Shown: in pieces, positions 52,402 to 60,153 of the stretch
Layout of the letters: each line of letters opens with the position of its first letter
Numbering within the stretch: the first letter of the stretch is position 1
Assembly (NCBI GenBank): GCA_025998955.1
Contig: AP024676.1
Location: forward strand, 2,976,001 to 3,040,000
Source of the DNA: Candidatus Roseilinea sp.
Lineage (GTDB): Bacteria; Chloroflexota; Anaerolineae; J036; Brachytrichaceae
Length of the DNA stretch: 64,000 bases
Direction of reading: 5' to 3'
Notes under the pieces: generated by a model
What the model was told of the DNA's origin: nothing
The model's input: the letters and a program-made list of their open reading frames with translations, nothing else
Database searches by the model: none
Made by a program: the position numbers and the translations under genes

Positions 52402-54870
52402 TCACTTGATTTCGATCGGCACGCTGAGCGCAGCGTCGGGAATCGCCCGCCCGTCTTCGTCGTAGGCCGGCATGCGTGCGCCGGCGGCGTTATACAGCCC
52501 GAACTTGATCGTGTACGCGCCGGGCGGGAAGTCTTCCGGCAGAGCAATGGTGTAAGCATCGTCGAGGATCAAGTCGCCCGCGCGCCACCAACGCGGCGCG
52601 AAGTCGCCGCCCTTGGCGCGCCCGTCGGCCTGCACAGGCATCTTGTTGCCCGCGGCGTCGAACAGTTGCACGAACGTGGTGTAGTCCTCGGTGAAGTCGT
52701 CGGTCACCAGCCAGTCCAGGCTGAGCGTAAGCTCCCGCCCTGACTGCTCGGCGCGGACGGCGGTGAGCGCAACCTTTTCGAAGCGCGCTTTCATACGGAA
52801 GTTCGGCGCGGGACGCGATACGTTCAGGCTGGCAGCTTCGTAGCGCTGGCGGCCGGTGGGTTGCCGCATGGGGTCGAACGTGGATAGAAAGCGATGCGCC
52901 GCGAAGTCCCAGAAGCCCACGTCCAACCACAGCGTGCTCGGCGCGAGTTGCGTGTTGGTCAAGGTGTCGTCTATGCGCAGACGATAGCGGTCGGCGATGA
53001 TCTCGCCGGGCTGCCATCGCGTGGTCTGCCACATGCCGCCGCCCGGGTACGTGTCCAACACGTGCACGGGCCGATCGCCCTTCGCATACACGCGAACGAA
53101 CGCGCTGTAGTTCCGGTCGAGCGGCCGGAGCGCCTGCCAGTAGAGCGTCACGTCCAGCAGGTCGCCCGGCGCGACGCGCTGCTTGGGGTTGTGCACTCGA
53201 AAGCCCAGGTAGCGAATCTTGTCCTCGAAGAACAGCTCGGTCTGCCGGTCGAGGGCAGGCAGTTCGGCCTCGGTCAGGCGCTGGGGCAGCGCATAGGCCG
53301 GCCGGATGTAGACGAACGGCGCCAGGAGCGTGAGGGCGGCGAGGGCGATGGGGACCACGACGGCGATGGCGGATCGCGTGTTGCGTAGACGCACAAGGCG
53401 CGATGCGCCATCTGCGAGACGAAGTAGCCCCAGCGCGAGGAAGATCGAGAGCGGCGCGATGACCGGGAAGAGCAGCCGTCCCTGGCTGGCCAGCGTGAGC
53501 GAGGTCCAGCGCAGCAACGCTATGAAGGCGACGAGGAAAGCGCTGAAGAGCATCAGGAGAATTGAAAATTGAAAATTGAAAATTGAGAAAGGGGAGGTAG
53601 CGCGCTGCATCGTTCGTAGCCCGTCGGCAAGCGTAAGCAGGAGCCCGAAGCCGGCGAGGATAAGCATGAGTTGGAGCGCAGCGTAGATCCACAAGTCCAT
53701 CGGAATGTTGACCGCGCCGAACAAGCCCCAGTATGACTTGAAGAAGCCGTCCCACTCACCGATCAGCTCGACCGCCGAGGGCGCGATCTCGCGCGGGCCG
53801 GCGATGCGCGCCATCATTGTCGTGCCGGTAAAGTCGCCGTAGAGCATTTGGTTGCGCAGGTACCACCAGCCGGCGATCGCCAGCGCCGGCAACACCATAC
53901 CGAGCAACAAGGGGAGGAGACCCACCGGCGACCGGATGTGACCGCTTCGCTGCCCCGTCACCTCGTCCTCCCGCCGCCGGCGCATGAACGCGCTGGCCAG
54001 CACAAAGCATGGCGCGGCGACGGCCAGCGCCAGGCCGGAGGCTTTCGTCAGCGCCGCACCGCCTAACACGATGCCCAGCACGACCGCGCCGCGAACGTTC
54101 GCTCCGCGCCGGATCATCCGCGCAGCCAACAACAGCGCCAGCGTCGCGAGCGTCGCCGCCAGCGTGTCGTTGTTCACCGAAGCCATGATGTGCACGAACA
54201 TCGGGTTGAATGCGATGAGCGCGGCGGCCAACCCTGCTGCGAATTGAGCATCGAGAATTGAGAATTGAGAAAGGGCGTTTGCCGGCTCCGACTCCCGACT
54301 TCCGACTTCCGATTCCCGACCTCTGACCCCTGACCCCTGATCCCTGCCCCCTGACCCCTGCCCCCTCAACTCCAACGCCAGCGCATAGGTGCATGCCACC
54401 GTCGCCGCGCCGAGCGCTACGCCGATGAAGCGCATCAGCATGACCACCAGGGTCGTCCCGCGCCAGGGAAAGACTTCTGCCGGCGTGTGGACGAGCTGAT
54501 TCCAATTGTTCGTCGCATCGGCACGGCCCAGGCGGGCGTGGGGGTTGGGCCAGACCAGGTCGGCGTGATCGCTCCGGTCGAACGGCAGTGCCACCAGCGC
54601 CATCAGCGCGTAATAGAGCGGCGGCTGGCTGCCCTCCTGTGCATAGTAGGTCAGCGGGCGCAGCGCGCGGCGTTCCTCTTCGGTAATCTGCCGGTTGAGC
54701 GCCTCGTCCTGCACAGGCAAACCTCCCCCTCGAGCGAGGTGCTCGATCATGGCGTAATGGCGCACCTCGTCGGACACCTCAAGGAAGGGTGCAGCAAGGG
54801 CATAGATTACGCCGGCAGCGGTGTAGACGAACAGGATGGCGATGAGCGGCCAGTGGGCGATGCGCTGCAA
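52402..54870 (-). CDS. Multi-spanning glycosyltransferase-like membrane protein
   Basis: About 822 residues from a TTG (CGAGG 8 nt before); an upstream ATG at 54915 is possible. N-terminal FLEVSDEVRHYAMIEHLARG is a catalytic-type acidic loop after TM1, as in GT39/DUF2142-type polyprenol-dependent transferases. About ten membrane segments follow to residue 540, then two beta-sandwich domains. Three in-frame heptamer arrays interrupt it: GSGVRGRESEVGSRESE, QFSILDAQF and FSIFNFQFSI. Likely involved in surface glycan assembly. Confidence 0.75.
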   Translation of the reverse strand: MQRIAHWPLIAILFVYTAAGVIYALAAPFLEVSDEVRHYAMIEHLARGGGLPVQDEALNRQITEEERRALRPLTYYAQEGSQPPLYYALMALVALPFDRSDHADLVWPNPHARLGRADATNNWNQLVHTPAEVFPWRGTTLVVMLMRFIGVALGAATVACTYALALELRGQGSGGRDQGSGVRGRESEVGSRESEPANALSQFSILDAQFAAGLAAALIAFNPMFVHIMASVNNDTLAATLATLALLLAARMIRRGANVRGAVVLGIVLGGAALTKASGLALAVAAPCFVLASAFMRRRREDEVTGQRSGHIRSPVGLLPLLLGMVLPALAIAGWWYLRNQMLYGDFTGTTMMARIAGPREIAPSAVELIGEWDGFFKSYWGLFGAVNIPMDLWIYAALQLMLILAGFGLLLTLADGLRTMQRATSPFSIFNFQFSILLMLFSAFLVAFIALLRWTSLTLASQGRLLFPVIAPLSIFLALGLLRLADGASRLVRLRNTRSAIAVVVPIALAALTLLAPFVYIRPAYALPQRLTEAELPALDRQTELFFEDKIRYLGFRVHNPKQRVAPGDLLDVTLYWQALRPLDRNYSAFVRVYAKGDRPVHVLDTYPGGGMWQTTRWQPGEIIADRYRLRIDDTLTNTQLAPSTLWLDVGFWDFAAHRFLSTFDPMRQPTGRQRYEAASLNVSRPAPNFRMKARFEKVALTAVRAEQSGRELTLSLDWLVTDDFTEDYTTFVQLFDAAGNKMPVQADGRAKGGDFAPRWWRAGDLILDDAYTIALPEDFPPGAYTIKFGLYNAAGARMPAYDEDGRAIPDAALSVPIEIK
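53557..53591 (-). repeat. Heptamer array D (GAAAATT)
   Basis: GAGAATT, GAAAATT three times, then GAGAAAG (plus-strand reading), inside the glycosyltransferase gene, encoding FSIFNFQFSI at the start of a membrane helix. Confidence 0.85.
54241..54268 (-). repeat. Heptamer array E (GAATTGA)
   Basis: GAATTGA, GCATCGA, GAATTGA, GAATTGA (plus-strand reading) inside the glycosyltransferase gene, 17 bp from array C. Confidence 0.8.
54286..54362 (-). repeat. Heptamer array C (11 x 7 bp, in coding sequence)
   Basis: Plus-strand units: CTCCGAC, TCCCGAC, TTCCGAC, TTCCGAT, TCCCGAC, CTCTGAC, CCCTGAC, CCCTGAT, CCCTGCC, CCCTGAC, CCCTGCC. On the coding strand this is RTCRGRR, the same as arrays A and B, translated as a Gly/Ser/Arg/Glu-rich linker between membrane segments. 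Confidence 0.9.
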
Positions 54871-54989
54871 AAATGAACCTCGTTCATATAATAACGCATG
54901 GCTTCTGCAGATCACCGACCGGGCATCGCCGCGTCGCCTCCGGTGTTATCTACTGCAAGACCCGCGTGAGCCAAAAGGAGAAAGAATTC

Positions 54990-55826
54990 ATGGTGCGCAT
55001 CGTCACCGACTCGAACGCCGACCTGACGCCCGAACTGATTCGCGATCTGAACATCGCCGCCGTTGCGTCTACTTACGTCATCTTCGGCGATAAAAGTTTC
55101 CGCAGCACAGACCTATCGCCCGCGCAGTTCCATGCCATGCTGAAGAGCGACCCGAACTTCCCAAAAACATCGCAGCCGTCGGTCGGCGACTTCGTGGAGA
55201 TCTATCAGCGCTTCAAGGGCGAGGAAGTCGTCTCCATTCACATCTCGCGCGACCTCAGCGGCACCTACGCCAGCGCTGAATCGGCAGCCCTCACACTGGG
55301 CAGCGATCCGGCGATGACGCTGGTGGACACGCGCATGGTGAGCGCGGGGATGGCGCTGCTGGTGGCGGAAGGCGCGCGCATGGCGAAGGAAGGCGCGAAG
55401 CCGGCCGAGATCAAGGCGCACATCGAGTCGCTCATCCCGCGCACGCGCATGCACTTCGTGTTGGAGACGCTGGAAAATCTGAAGCGCGGCGGGCGCATCG
55501 GCAGCGCGCAGGCGCTCATCGGGGGTGTGCTACAGATGAAGCCGATCCTGACCATCAAGGACGGCAAGGTCGAGCCGCTGGAGCGCGTGCGAACGTTCAA
55601 CAAGGCCGTCGCACGCCTCAAAGAGATCGTATTGCACGAGCTAGACGCTGCCGGCGACCCGACGAAGGTGTTCTTCATGCACGCCGCAGCGCCGCACCTG
55701 GCCGAGCAGATGGCGCAGGAGGTTGCTGCGCATGTGGGCATCAAGTCACCGGTGATCCTGGAAGCCGGACCGGCCATCGCTACGCACGCCGGACCCGGCG
55801 CCGTGGGTGTGGGATACATCGTCTAG
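54990..55826 (+). CDS. DegV-family fatty-acid-binding protein
   Basis: A 278-residue protein, start ATG 54990 with AAAAGGAGAAAG upstream. VRIVTDSNADLTPELI opens the domain. TSQPSVGDFVEIY and VVSIHISRDLSGTY line the acyl pocket, and LKRGGRIGSAQALIGGVLQMKPIL is the family block. DegV proteins bind fatty acids and, in Gram-positive bacteria, serve fatty-acid kinase FakA; no fakA is nearby. Its 3' end overlaps the convergent symporter gene by 4 bp. Confidence 0.93.
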   Translation: MVRIVTDSNADLTPELIRDLNIAAVASTYVIFGDKSFRSTDLSPAQFHAMLKSDPNFPKTSQPSVGDFVEIYQRFKGEEVVSIHISRDLSGTYASAESAALTLGSDPAMTLVDTRMVSAGMALLVAEGARMAKEGAKPAEIKAHIESLIPRTRMHFVLETLENLKRGGRIGSAQALIGGVLQMKPILTIKDGKVEPLERVRTFNKAVARLKEIVLHELDAAGDPTKVFFMHAAAPHLAEQMAQEVAAHVGIKSPVILEAGPAIATHAGPGAVGVGYIV

Positions 55827-57223
55827 GCAGCAGGCTTCACTGCAGCGCGCCGCGCTTCCAGCTCACGCAGCGTCTGTTCGTGGCTGGCCTTGGTGATCGG
55901 GAAGCGCGCGACGAGCAACATGCCTGCGATCAAGATCCCAGCAGCGACCGGCCCCATCATCAGCCGGATGGCGAGCAACGCGCTGTCCGGCTGGACGATC
56001 GGCGTCGTGACGCCGGGCGGCGGCGTGATGTAGCCCGTTGCATTCAGCACCTGCCCAACCGCGAACAACCCCAACGCCAGGCCGAGCTTTTGCAGAAGCA
56101 CGAACAGGCCATAGAACGCCCCTTCGCGCCGGCGGCCGGTCTCCAGCTCATCCAGCTCGATCACATCGGGCAGCATCGCCCACGGGATCAGATACGCTAC
56201 GGCAACGCCGACGCCGGCCAGCGCCGCCAGCGCGATCACGCTCCAGGTCGGCCAGTCGGGTTGCACGGCGAATAGCACCAGCGACGTCGCGACCCAGGCC
56301 GACATGCCGATGAAATACACGCCTTTCTTGCCCACCCGCCGGCTGACCGCGTTCCAGATGAACAGCCAGATCAGCGAACTCCCCTGCACTGCCAGCAGCA
56401 CCAGCGGGGTGATCTCCGGCCGGCGCAGCCAGTAGGTCAGGTAATACACGATCAGCGTGCTCACCGTCTGTACGACCAGCCAGGAGAGCAAGTAGATGCC
56501 GGCAGCGTATCGAAAGGCGCGGTTGCGAAAGCTCCACTTCAGGCTCTCGACGAACGGCAGCGATTCGGCCTCTTCCGGCGTGTGGCGCTCGTAGGTGCCC
56601 CAAAAGGCAAAGAAGAACGGCACCGTGCACACGACTGCCCAGATCAACGCCGAGACGGCATAGCCGGTTTGCACGTCGGCATTCGCTGCGACTGCATTCA
56701 CGATGATCGGATGGGTGACCGCGGCGATCAGGCCGGCGGCGATGCTGAAGGCGAAGCGGTATGAATTCAGGCTGGTGCGTTCGTCGTAGTCACGGCTGAG
56801 TTCCGGCGTCAGCGCGGTATAGGGCACGTTGACCACGGTGAACATTGTGTCCAGCAGCAACGACACGATCAGGTAGTAGGCGAACTTGGCGGCGTCACCG
56901 AGTTGGGGTGTCTGAAACAGCAGGAAGAAGGCCAGCCCGAACGGAACCGCGCCGAACAAGAACCACGGTCGCCGGCGCCCCCAGCGCGTGTTGATGCGAT
57001 CGGAGAGCAGGCCGATCAACGGATCGTTTACTGCGTCCCAAATCTTGGTGATCAGCAGGATGACGCTGGCGGCGGCCGGATCGAGCCGTGCGACGTCGGT
57101 GAAGAAGTAGAGCAGGAAGAAGCTCATGATGGCCGTGGCGACGGCCGGGCCAATGTCGCCGCTGCCGAAAGCCAGCTTGGTGCGGAGGGGGACTTTCTCG
57201 GCGGTCGAGGTTGATGCGTTCAT
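55823..57223 (-). CDS. GPH-type (glycoside-pentoside-hexuronide) sugar:cation symporter
   Basis: A 466-residue protein with 12 predicted spans. Start at MNASTSTAEKVPLRTKLAFG. FFLLYFFTDVARLDPA with KIWDAVNDPLIGLLSDR and TRWGRRRPWFLFGA are MelB/XylP-family signatures, with the cation-binding Asp residues in helix 2. The central loop and LDELETGRRREGAFYGLF are typical. It imports glycosides; no glycosidase gene is adjacent, so the sugar is unknown. Array K lies 46 bp upstream. Confidence 0.9.
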   Translation of the reverse strand: MNASTSTAEKVPLRTKLAFGSGDIGPAVATAIMSFFLLYFFTDVARLDPAAASVILLITKIWDAVNDPLIGLLSDRINTRWGRRRPWFLFGAVPFGLAFFLLFQTPQLGDAAKFAYYLIVSLLLDTMFTVVNVPYTALTPELSRDYDERTSLNSYRFAFSIAAGLIAAVTHPIIVNAVAANADVQTGYAVSALIWAVVCTVPFFFAFWGTYERHTPEEAESLPFVESLKWSFRNRAFRYAAGIYLLSWLVVQTVSTLIVYYLTYWLRRPEITPLVLLAVQGSSLIWLFIWNAVSRRVGKKGVYFIGMSAWVATSLVLFAVQPDWPTWSVIALAALAGVGVAVAYLIPWAMLPDVIELDELETGRRREGAFYGLFVLLQKLGLALGLFAVGQVLNATGYITPPPGVTTPIVQPDSALLAIRLMMGPVAAGILIAGMLLVARFPITKASHEQTLRELEARRAAVKPAA

Positions 57224-57268
57224 GTTGCGGTGTGTTGGTGTTCGGTGTACTCGGCGTACGATGTTTGA

Positions 57269-57310
57269 GTCTCGCGTCTTGCGTCTTACGTCCTGCGTCT
57301 TGCGTTTTGG
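57269..57310 (-). repeat. Heptamer array K (6 x 7 bp)
   Basis: Plus-strand units GTCTCGC, GTCTTGC, GTCTTAC, GTCCTGC, GTCTTGC, GTTTTGG; minus strand GYAAGAC, the same type as array J. It lies upstream of the symporter gene. Confidence 0.85.
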
Positions 57311-57453
57311 TTGACCTGTGCAAGTGTACGCCGAGGGGCTTGGCTTGCCAGTCGCAGAGACGCGGATAACCACGACGGCGCAAGGTGATGCGGGGCTTTC
57401 CTTCCGTTGAGATACATCCCTCATCGTGCATGGGCACGTATCATTCGGTGCGT

Positions 57454-57936
57454 ATGAGACGGGCAGCGTTTGGGTCACGTGGAGAGTGGTGGGTGGTCGC
57501 GCAGTTCACGCTTCTGCCCATCTTGCTGCTGGCGACGCTGTTGTTGCCGGTCGGCGTGCCCTGGCCACCAGCTATCGGTTGGATCGCGCGCGTCCTCGGC
57601 GTGGTGATCGCCGCCGGCGCAGCCGGGTTGTTCGCGTGGGGCATCGTCGCGCTGGGCCGCAACCTCACGCCCAATCCCAAGCCGCTGGACGACGGCCACT
57701 TGGTGCGCACCGGCGCTTACGCCATCGTCCGCCACCCCATCTACGCCGGGATCATCCTGGGCATGCTGGCGATCGGCCTCTTTCTCAACAACGTGATCGG
57801 CCTGCTCTCAGCGATCATCCTGTTCGTCTTCTTCGACCTGAAGTCGCGTCGCGAGGAACGCTGGCTACGCGAGAAGTATCCCGAATACGCAGAATACTGC
57901 CGGCGAACGCGCAAGCTGATCCCGTTCATCTACTGA
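57454..57936 (+). CDS. Isoprenylcysteine/phospholipid methyltransferase-family membrane protein
   Basis: About 160 residues from ATG 57454 (MRRAAFGSRGEWW); upstream ATGs at 57385 and 57430 are possible. Four or five membrane segments. The SAM-binding signature of the ICMT/PEMT family is present: GHLVRTGAYAIVRHPIYAG, then the C-terminal KSRREERWLREKYPEYAEY. Bacterial members methylate lipid or small-molecule substrates; the substrate here is unknown. Confidence 0.87.
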   Translation: MRRAAFGSRGEWWVVAQFTLLPILLLATLLLPVGVPWPPAIGWIARVLGVVIAAGAAGLFAWGIVALGRNLTPNPKPLDDGHLVRTGAYAIVRHPIYAGIILGMLAIGLFLNNVIGLLSAIILFVFFDLKSRREERWLREKYPEYAEYCRRTRKLIPFIY

Positions 57937-57990
57937 TCGCGCGACCTGATAGAACTGCCGACCCGACCGACTCTCGACCGGCCTGCCCAA

Positions 57991-59238
57991 CTACAACATT
58001 GCCGGCAGTGCGGCGTAGAATTTCGTCGCCTGCACGACATCGTCCAGCGGCACCTGGTCGAGCACGGTGTGGGCATAGATTTCGTCGCCGGGGCCGAAGC
58101 CGATGGCCGGGATGCCGGCAATGCCGACCCAATAGGTGCCGTTGGTGGAGAAGTCCCACTTGCCGGTCGTGGCGCGCTGCCCGAAGACCAATTCGGTTGT
58201 GGCGAGCGCGGCCTGCACGAGGGGATGCGACTCGTCCAGTGCCCAAGCAGGAAAGTATTTGTCCACCACGAGTCTGAAGCCGGTGTAGCTCGGCGCGTCA
58301 TACTTCAACAACTCGAGTTGAATGGACGCAAGACGCGAGACGTGAGACGCTGCTGCGTCCTGCGTCGCGCGTCCTGCGCTCTGTGCTGCATCAATGATCG
58401 CCTGCACCTCGGCCAGCGCGCTCTCCAGCGTGTCGCCGAAGGTGATCCGCCGGTCAATGAAGATCGTCGCCTCGTCCGGCACGGCGTTGATGCTGGGCGT
58501 GCTCACGCGCATGTCGCTGACGGTGATCGTGCCCTTGCCGAGGAAGTCGTGCGCGCGCAGGTGTGGGTCGAGGTCGCGGACGCCGGCGATGACCGGCAGC
58601 AGCTTGTAGATGGCGTTATCCCCCAGCCAGTTGCTGGCGGCGTGCGCGCTGCGCCCTTTGGCCGTGACTTTCATCTCCACGCGGCCCTTGTGCCCGCGAT
58701 AGACCTGCATACGGGTCGGCTCGCCGATGACGACGTAATCCGGCCGCACCTTCGGATCGTGCTCGACGAACGCGCGCGGGGCGATACCGTCGCATGCCTC
58801 CTCCATGTTGCCGAAGTAGTAGGCCGTCCAGCCGTCGAGCAGACTCAGGTCGCGCGCGAGGGCAAGGCCGTAGATCATGCCGGGCGTGCTGCCCTTCTCG
58901 TCGCACGCGCCGCGCGCGTAGAGCACGCCGTCCTCGACCTTGCCCGCAAACGGATCCCACTGCCACTGCGATGGATCACCCACACCGACCGTGTCAATGT
59001 GCGAGTCGAAGACGATGATGCGCCGGCCCTTGCCCACGCGCCCCAGGATATTGCCCATCGCATCGAAGCGCACTTCATCGAAGCTGAGCCGGCGCATCTC
59101 CTGGGCGCAGCGCTCGCCCACCGCCGCGATTTGCGAGTCCATGCTGGGGATGGCGCACAGCTCGCGCATGAAGCGCACGATGTCGCTGCGATGCGCTTCG
59201 ACGCGAGCGTGAAGGTCGGTCAATGTTGCTTCAGCCAC
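57991..59238 (-). CDS. M20-family metallohydrolase (YgeY-like)
   Basis: A 415-residue protein. Metal site: IIVFDSHIDTVGVGD (His, Asp) and EEACDG preceded by YFGNM, with DYVVIGEPTRMQVYRGHKG and the C-terminal AHTVLDQVPLDD His. A dimerisation domain lies at about 185-300. The sequence type matches YgeY hydrolases linked to selenium/purine catabolism. Residues around QSAGRATQDAAASHVSRLAS are made of heptamer-array DNA between the two domains. The GTG start has TAGAAT 6 bp upstream. Confidence 0.87.
   Translation of the reverse strand: MAEATLTDLHARVEAHRSDIVRFMRELCAIPSMDSQIAAVGERCAQEMRRLSFDEVRFDAMGNILGRVGKGRRIIVFDSHIDTVGVGDPSQWQWDPFAGKVEDGVLYARGACDEKGSTPGMIYGLALARDLSLLDGWTAYYFGNMEEACDGIAPRAFVEHDPKVRPDYVVIGEPTRMQVYRGHKGRVEMKVTAKGRSAHAASNWLGDNAIYKLLPVIAGVRDLDPHLRAHDFLGKGTITVSDMRVSTPSINAVPDEATIFIDRRITFGDTLESALAEVQAIIDAAQSAGRATQDAAASHVSRLASIQLELLKYDAPSYTGFRLVVDKYFPAWALDESHPLVQAALATTELVFGQRATTGKWDFSTNGTYWVGIAGIPAIGFGPGDEIYAHTVLDQVPLDDVVQATKFYAALPAML
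58328..58383. repeat. Heptamer array L (8 x 7 bp, in coding sequence)
   Basis: GCAAGAC, GCGAGAC, GTGAGAC, GCTGCTG, CGTCCTG, CGTCGCG, CGTCCTG, CGCTCTG. The second half is the inverse complement type of the first (GYRAGAC then CGTCYTG), so the array is itself an inverted repeat inside the ygeY-like gene. Confidence 0.8.
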
Positions 59239-59244
59239 GGGGTT

Positions 59245-59266
59245 ATTCTATTGCCGGCGCTACAAT
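59245..59266. promoter_or_regulatory. Back-to-back -10 boxes of ygeY-like and pyrK-like genes
   Basis: TAGAAT on the minus strand (59250-59245) and TACAAT on the plus strand (59261-59266) are 10 bp apart, ending 6 and 7 bp before two GTG starts. Confidence 0.55.
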
Positions 59267-59273
59267 CGCGGTT

Positions 59274-60092
59274 GTGCACCGTTCCGCGCCCTTGCCGACC
59301 GATGTCGCCTTCGAGCTGCCACGCATGGCGCGCATTGTCGAGGTCATTCGTGAGACGCCATCGGTGAAGACGTTCGTGCTCGATAGCGCGATTGACGCGC
59401 AGCCGGGCCAGTTCATCATGCTTTGGTTGCCCGGGGTGGACGAGAAGCCGATGAGCATCGCCGGCATGCGCCCGCTCACGATCAGCGTAGCGAAGGTCGG
59501 GCCGATGACCACGGCGCTGCACGCGCTCCGTGCCGGCGACATGGTGGGCTGGCGCGGGCCGTTCGGCCGGCCGTTCCGGCTGGAGCCGGGGCAACATGCG
59601 CTGCTGGTCGCCGGCGGCTATGGCAGCGCGCCGCTCTACGTGCTGGCACAGGCCGCGCTGGCTGCCGGACTCGAAGTCACCGTCGCCATCGGTGCGCGCG
59701 TCGCCGACGAACTGCTCTACGCCGACAAGTTCGAGCGTCTGGGCGTCCCGCTATTGCTCAGCACCAACGACGGCTCGCGCGGGGTCCAAGGCTTCGTCAC
59801 CGATGCGATTCTCCAATCTCCAATCTCCAATCTCCAATCACTCACCGTCTACGCCTGCGGCCCAGAGCCGATGCTCGTCGCGCTGCACAAGCTCTGCCGC
59901 GCGCACGGCTGGCACGGCCAGCTCAGCGTCGAACGCTACATGAAGTGCGGCTTCGGCATCTGCGGGCAGTGCGCGCTGGACGATCTGCTGGTGTGCGTAG
60001 ATGGGCCGGTGATGACGCTCGACCAGCTCGAAGGCAAGCACGACTTCGGGCGATGGCATCGCGGGCCGACGGGGAGGAAGTTTGAGATATGA
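59274..60092 (+). CDS. pyrK: Dihydroorotate dehydrogenase electron-transfer subunit (PyrK-like)
   Basis: About 272 residues from GTG 59274 (VHRSAPLPTDV). FAD domain with GQFIMLWLPGV and PLTISVAKVG; NAD domain with LLVAGGYGSAPLYVLA; C-terminal [2Fe-2S] cysteines in KCGFGICGQCALDDLLVC. It passes electrons from PyrD to NAD. No pyrD is in the window. Heptamer array H encodes QSPISNLQS between NAD-domain strands, and array G forms its last codons. Dihydroorotase follows. Confidence 0.88.
   Translation: MHRSAPLPTDVAFELPRMARIVEVIRETPSVKTFVLDSAIDAQPGQFIMLWLPGVDEKPMSIAGMRPLTISVAKVGPMTTALHALRAGDMVGWRGPFGRPFRLEPGQHALLVAGGYGSAPLYVLAQAALAAGLEVTVAIGARVADELLYADKFERLGVPLLLSTNDGSRGVQGFVTDAILQSPISNLQSLTVYACGPEPMLVALHKLCRAHGWHGQLSVERYMKCGFGICGQCALDDLLVCVDGPVMTLDQLEGKHDFGRWHRGPTGRKFEI
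59808..59842 (+). repeat. Heptamer array H (AATCTCC, in coding sequence)
   Basis: ATTCTCC, AATCTCC three times, AATCACT. The inverse of GGAGATT, the unit of array G about 250 bp downstream. Encodes ILQSPISNLQS in the pyrK-like gene. Confidence 0.85.
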
Positions 60093-60153
60093 GATTGGAG
60101 ATTGGTGACCAGTAACTGGTAATTGGTGATGGATGATTACTGATGAGTGATTA
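60084..60153 (+). repeat. Heptamer array G (10 x 7 bp)
   Basis: GAGATAT, GAGATTG, GAGATTG, GTGACCA, GTAACTG, GTAATTG, GTGATGG, ATGATTA, CTGATGA, GTGATTA. It contains the pyrK-like stop codon, the whole 50-bp gap and the dihydroorotase start codon. Confidence 0.85.
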
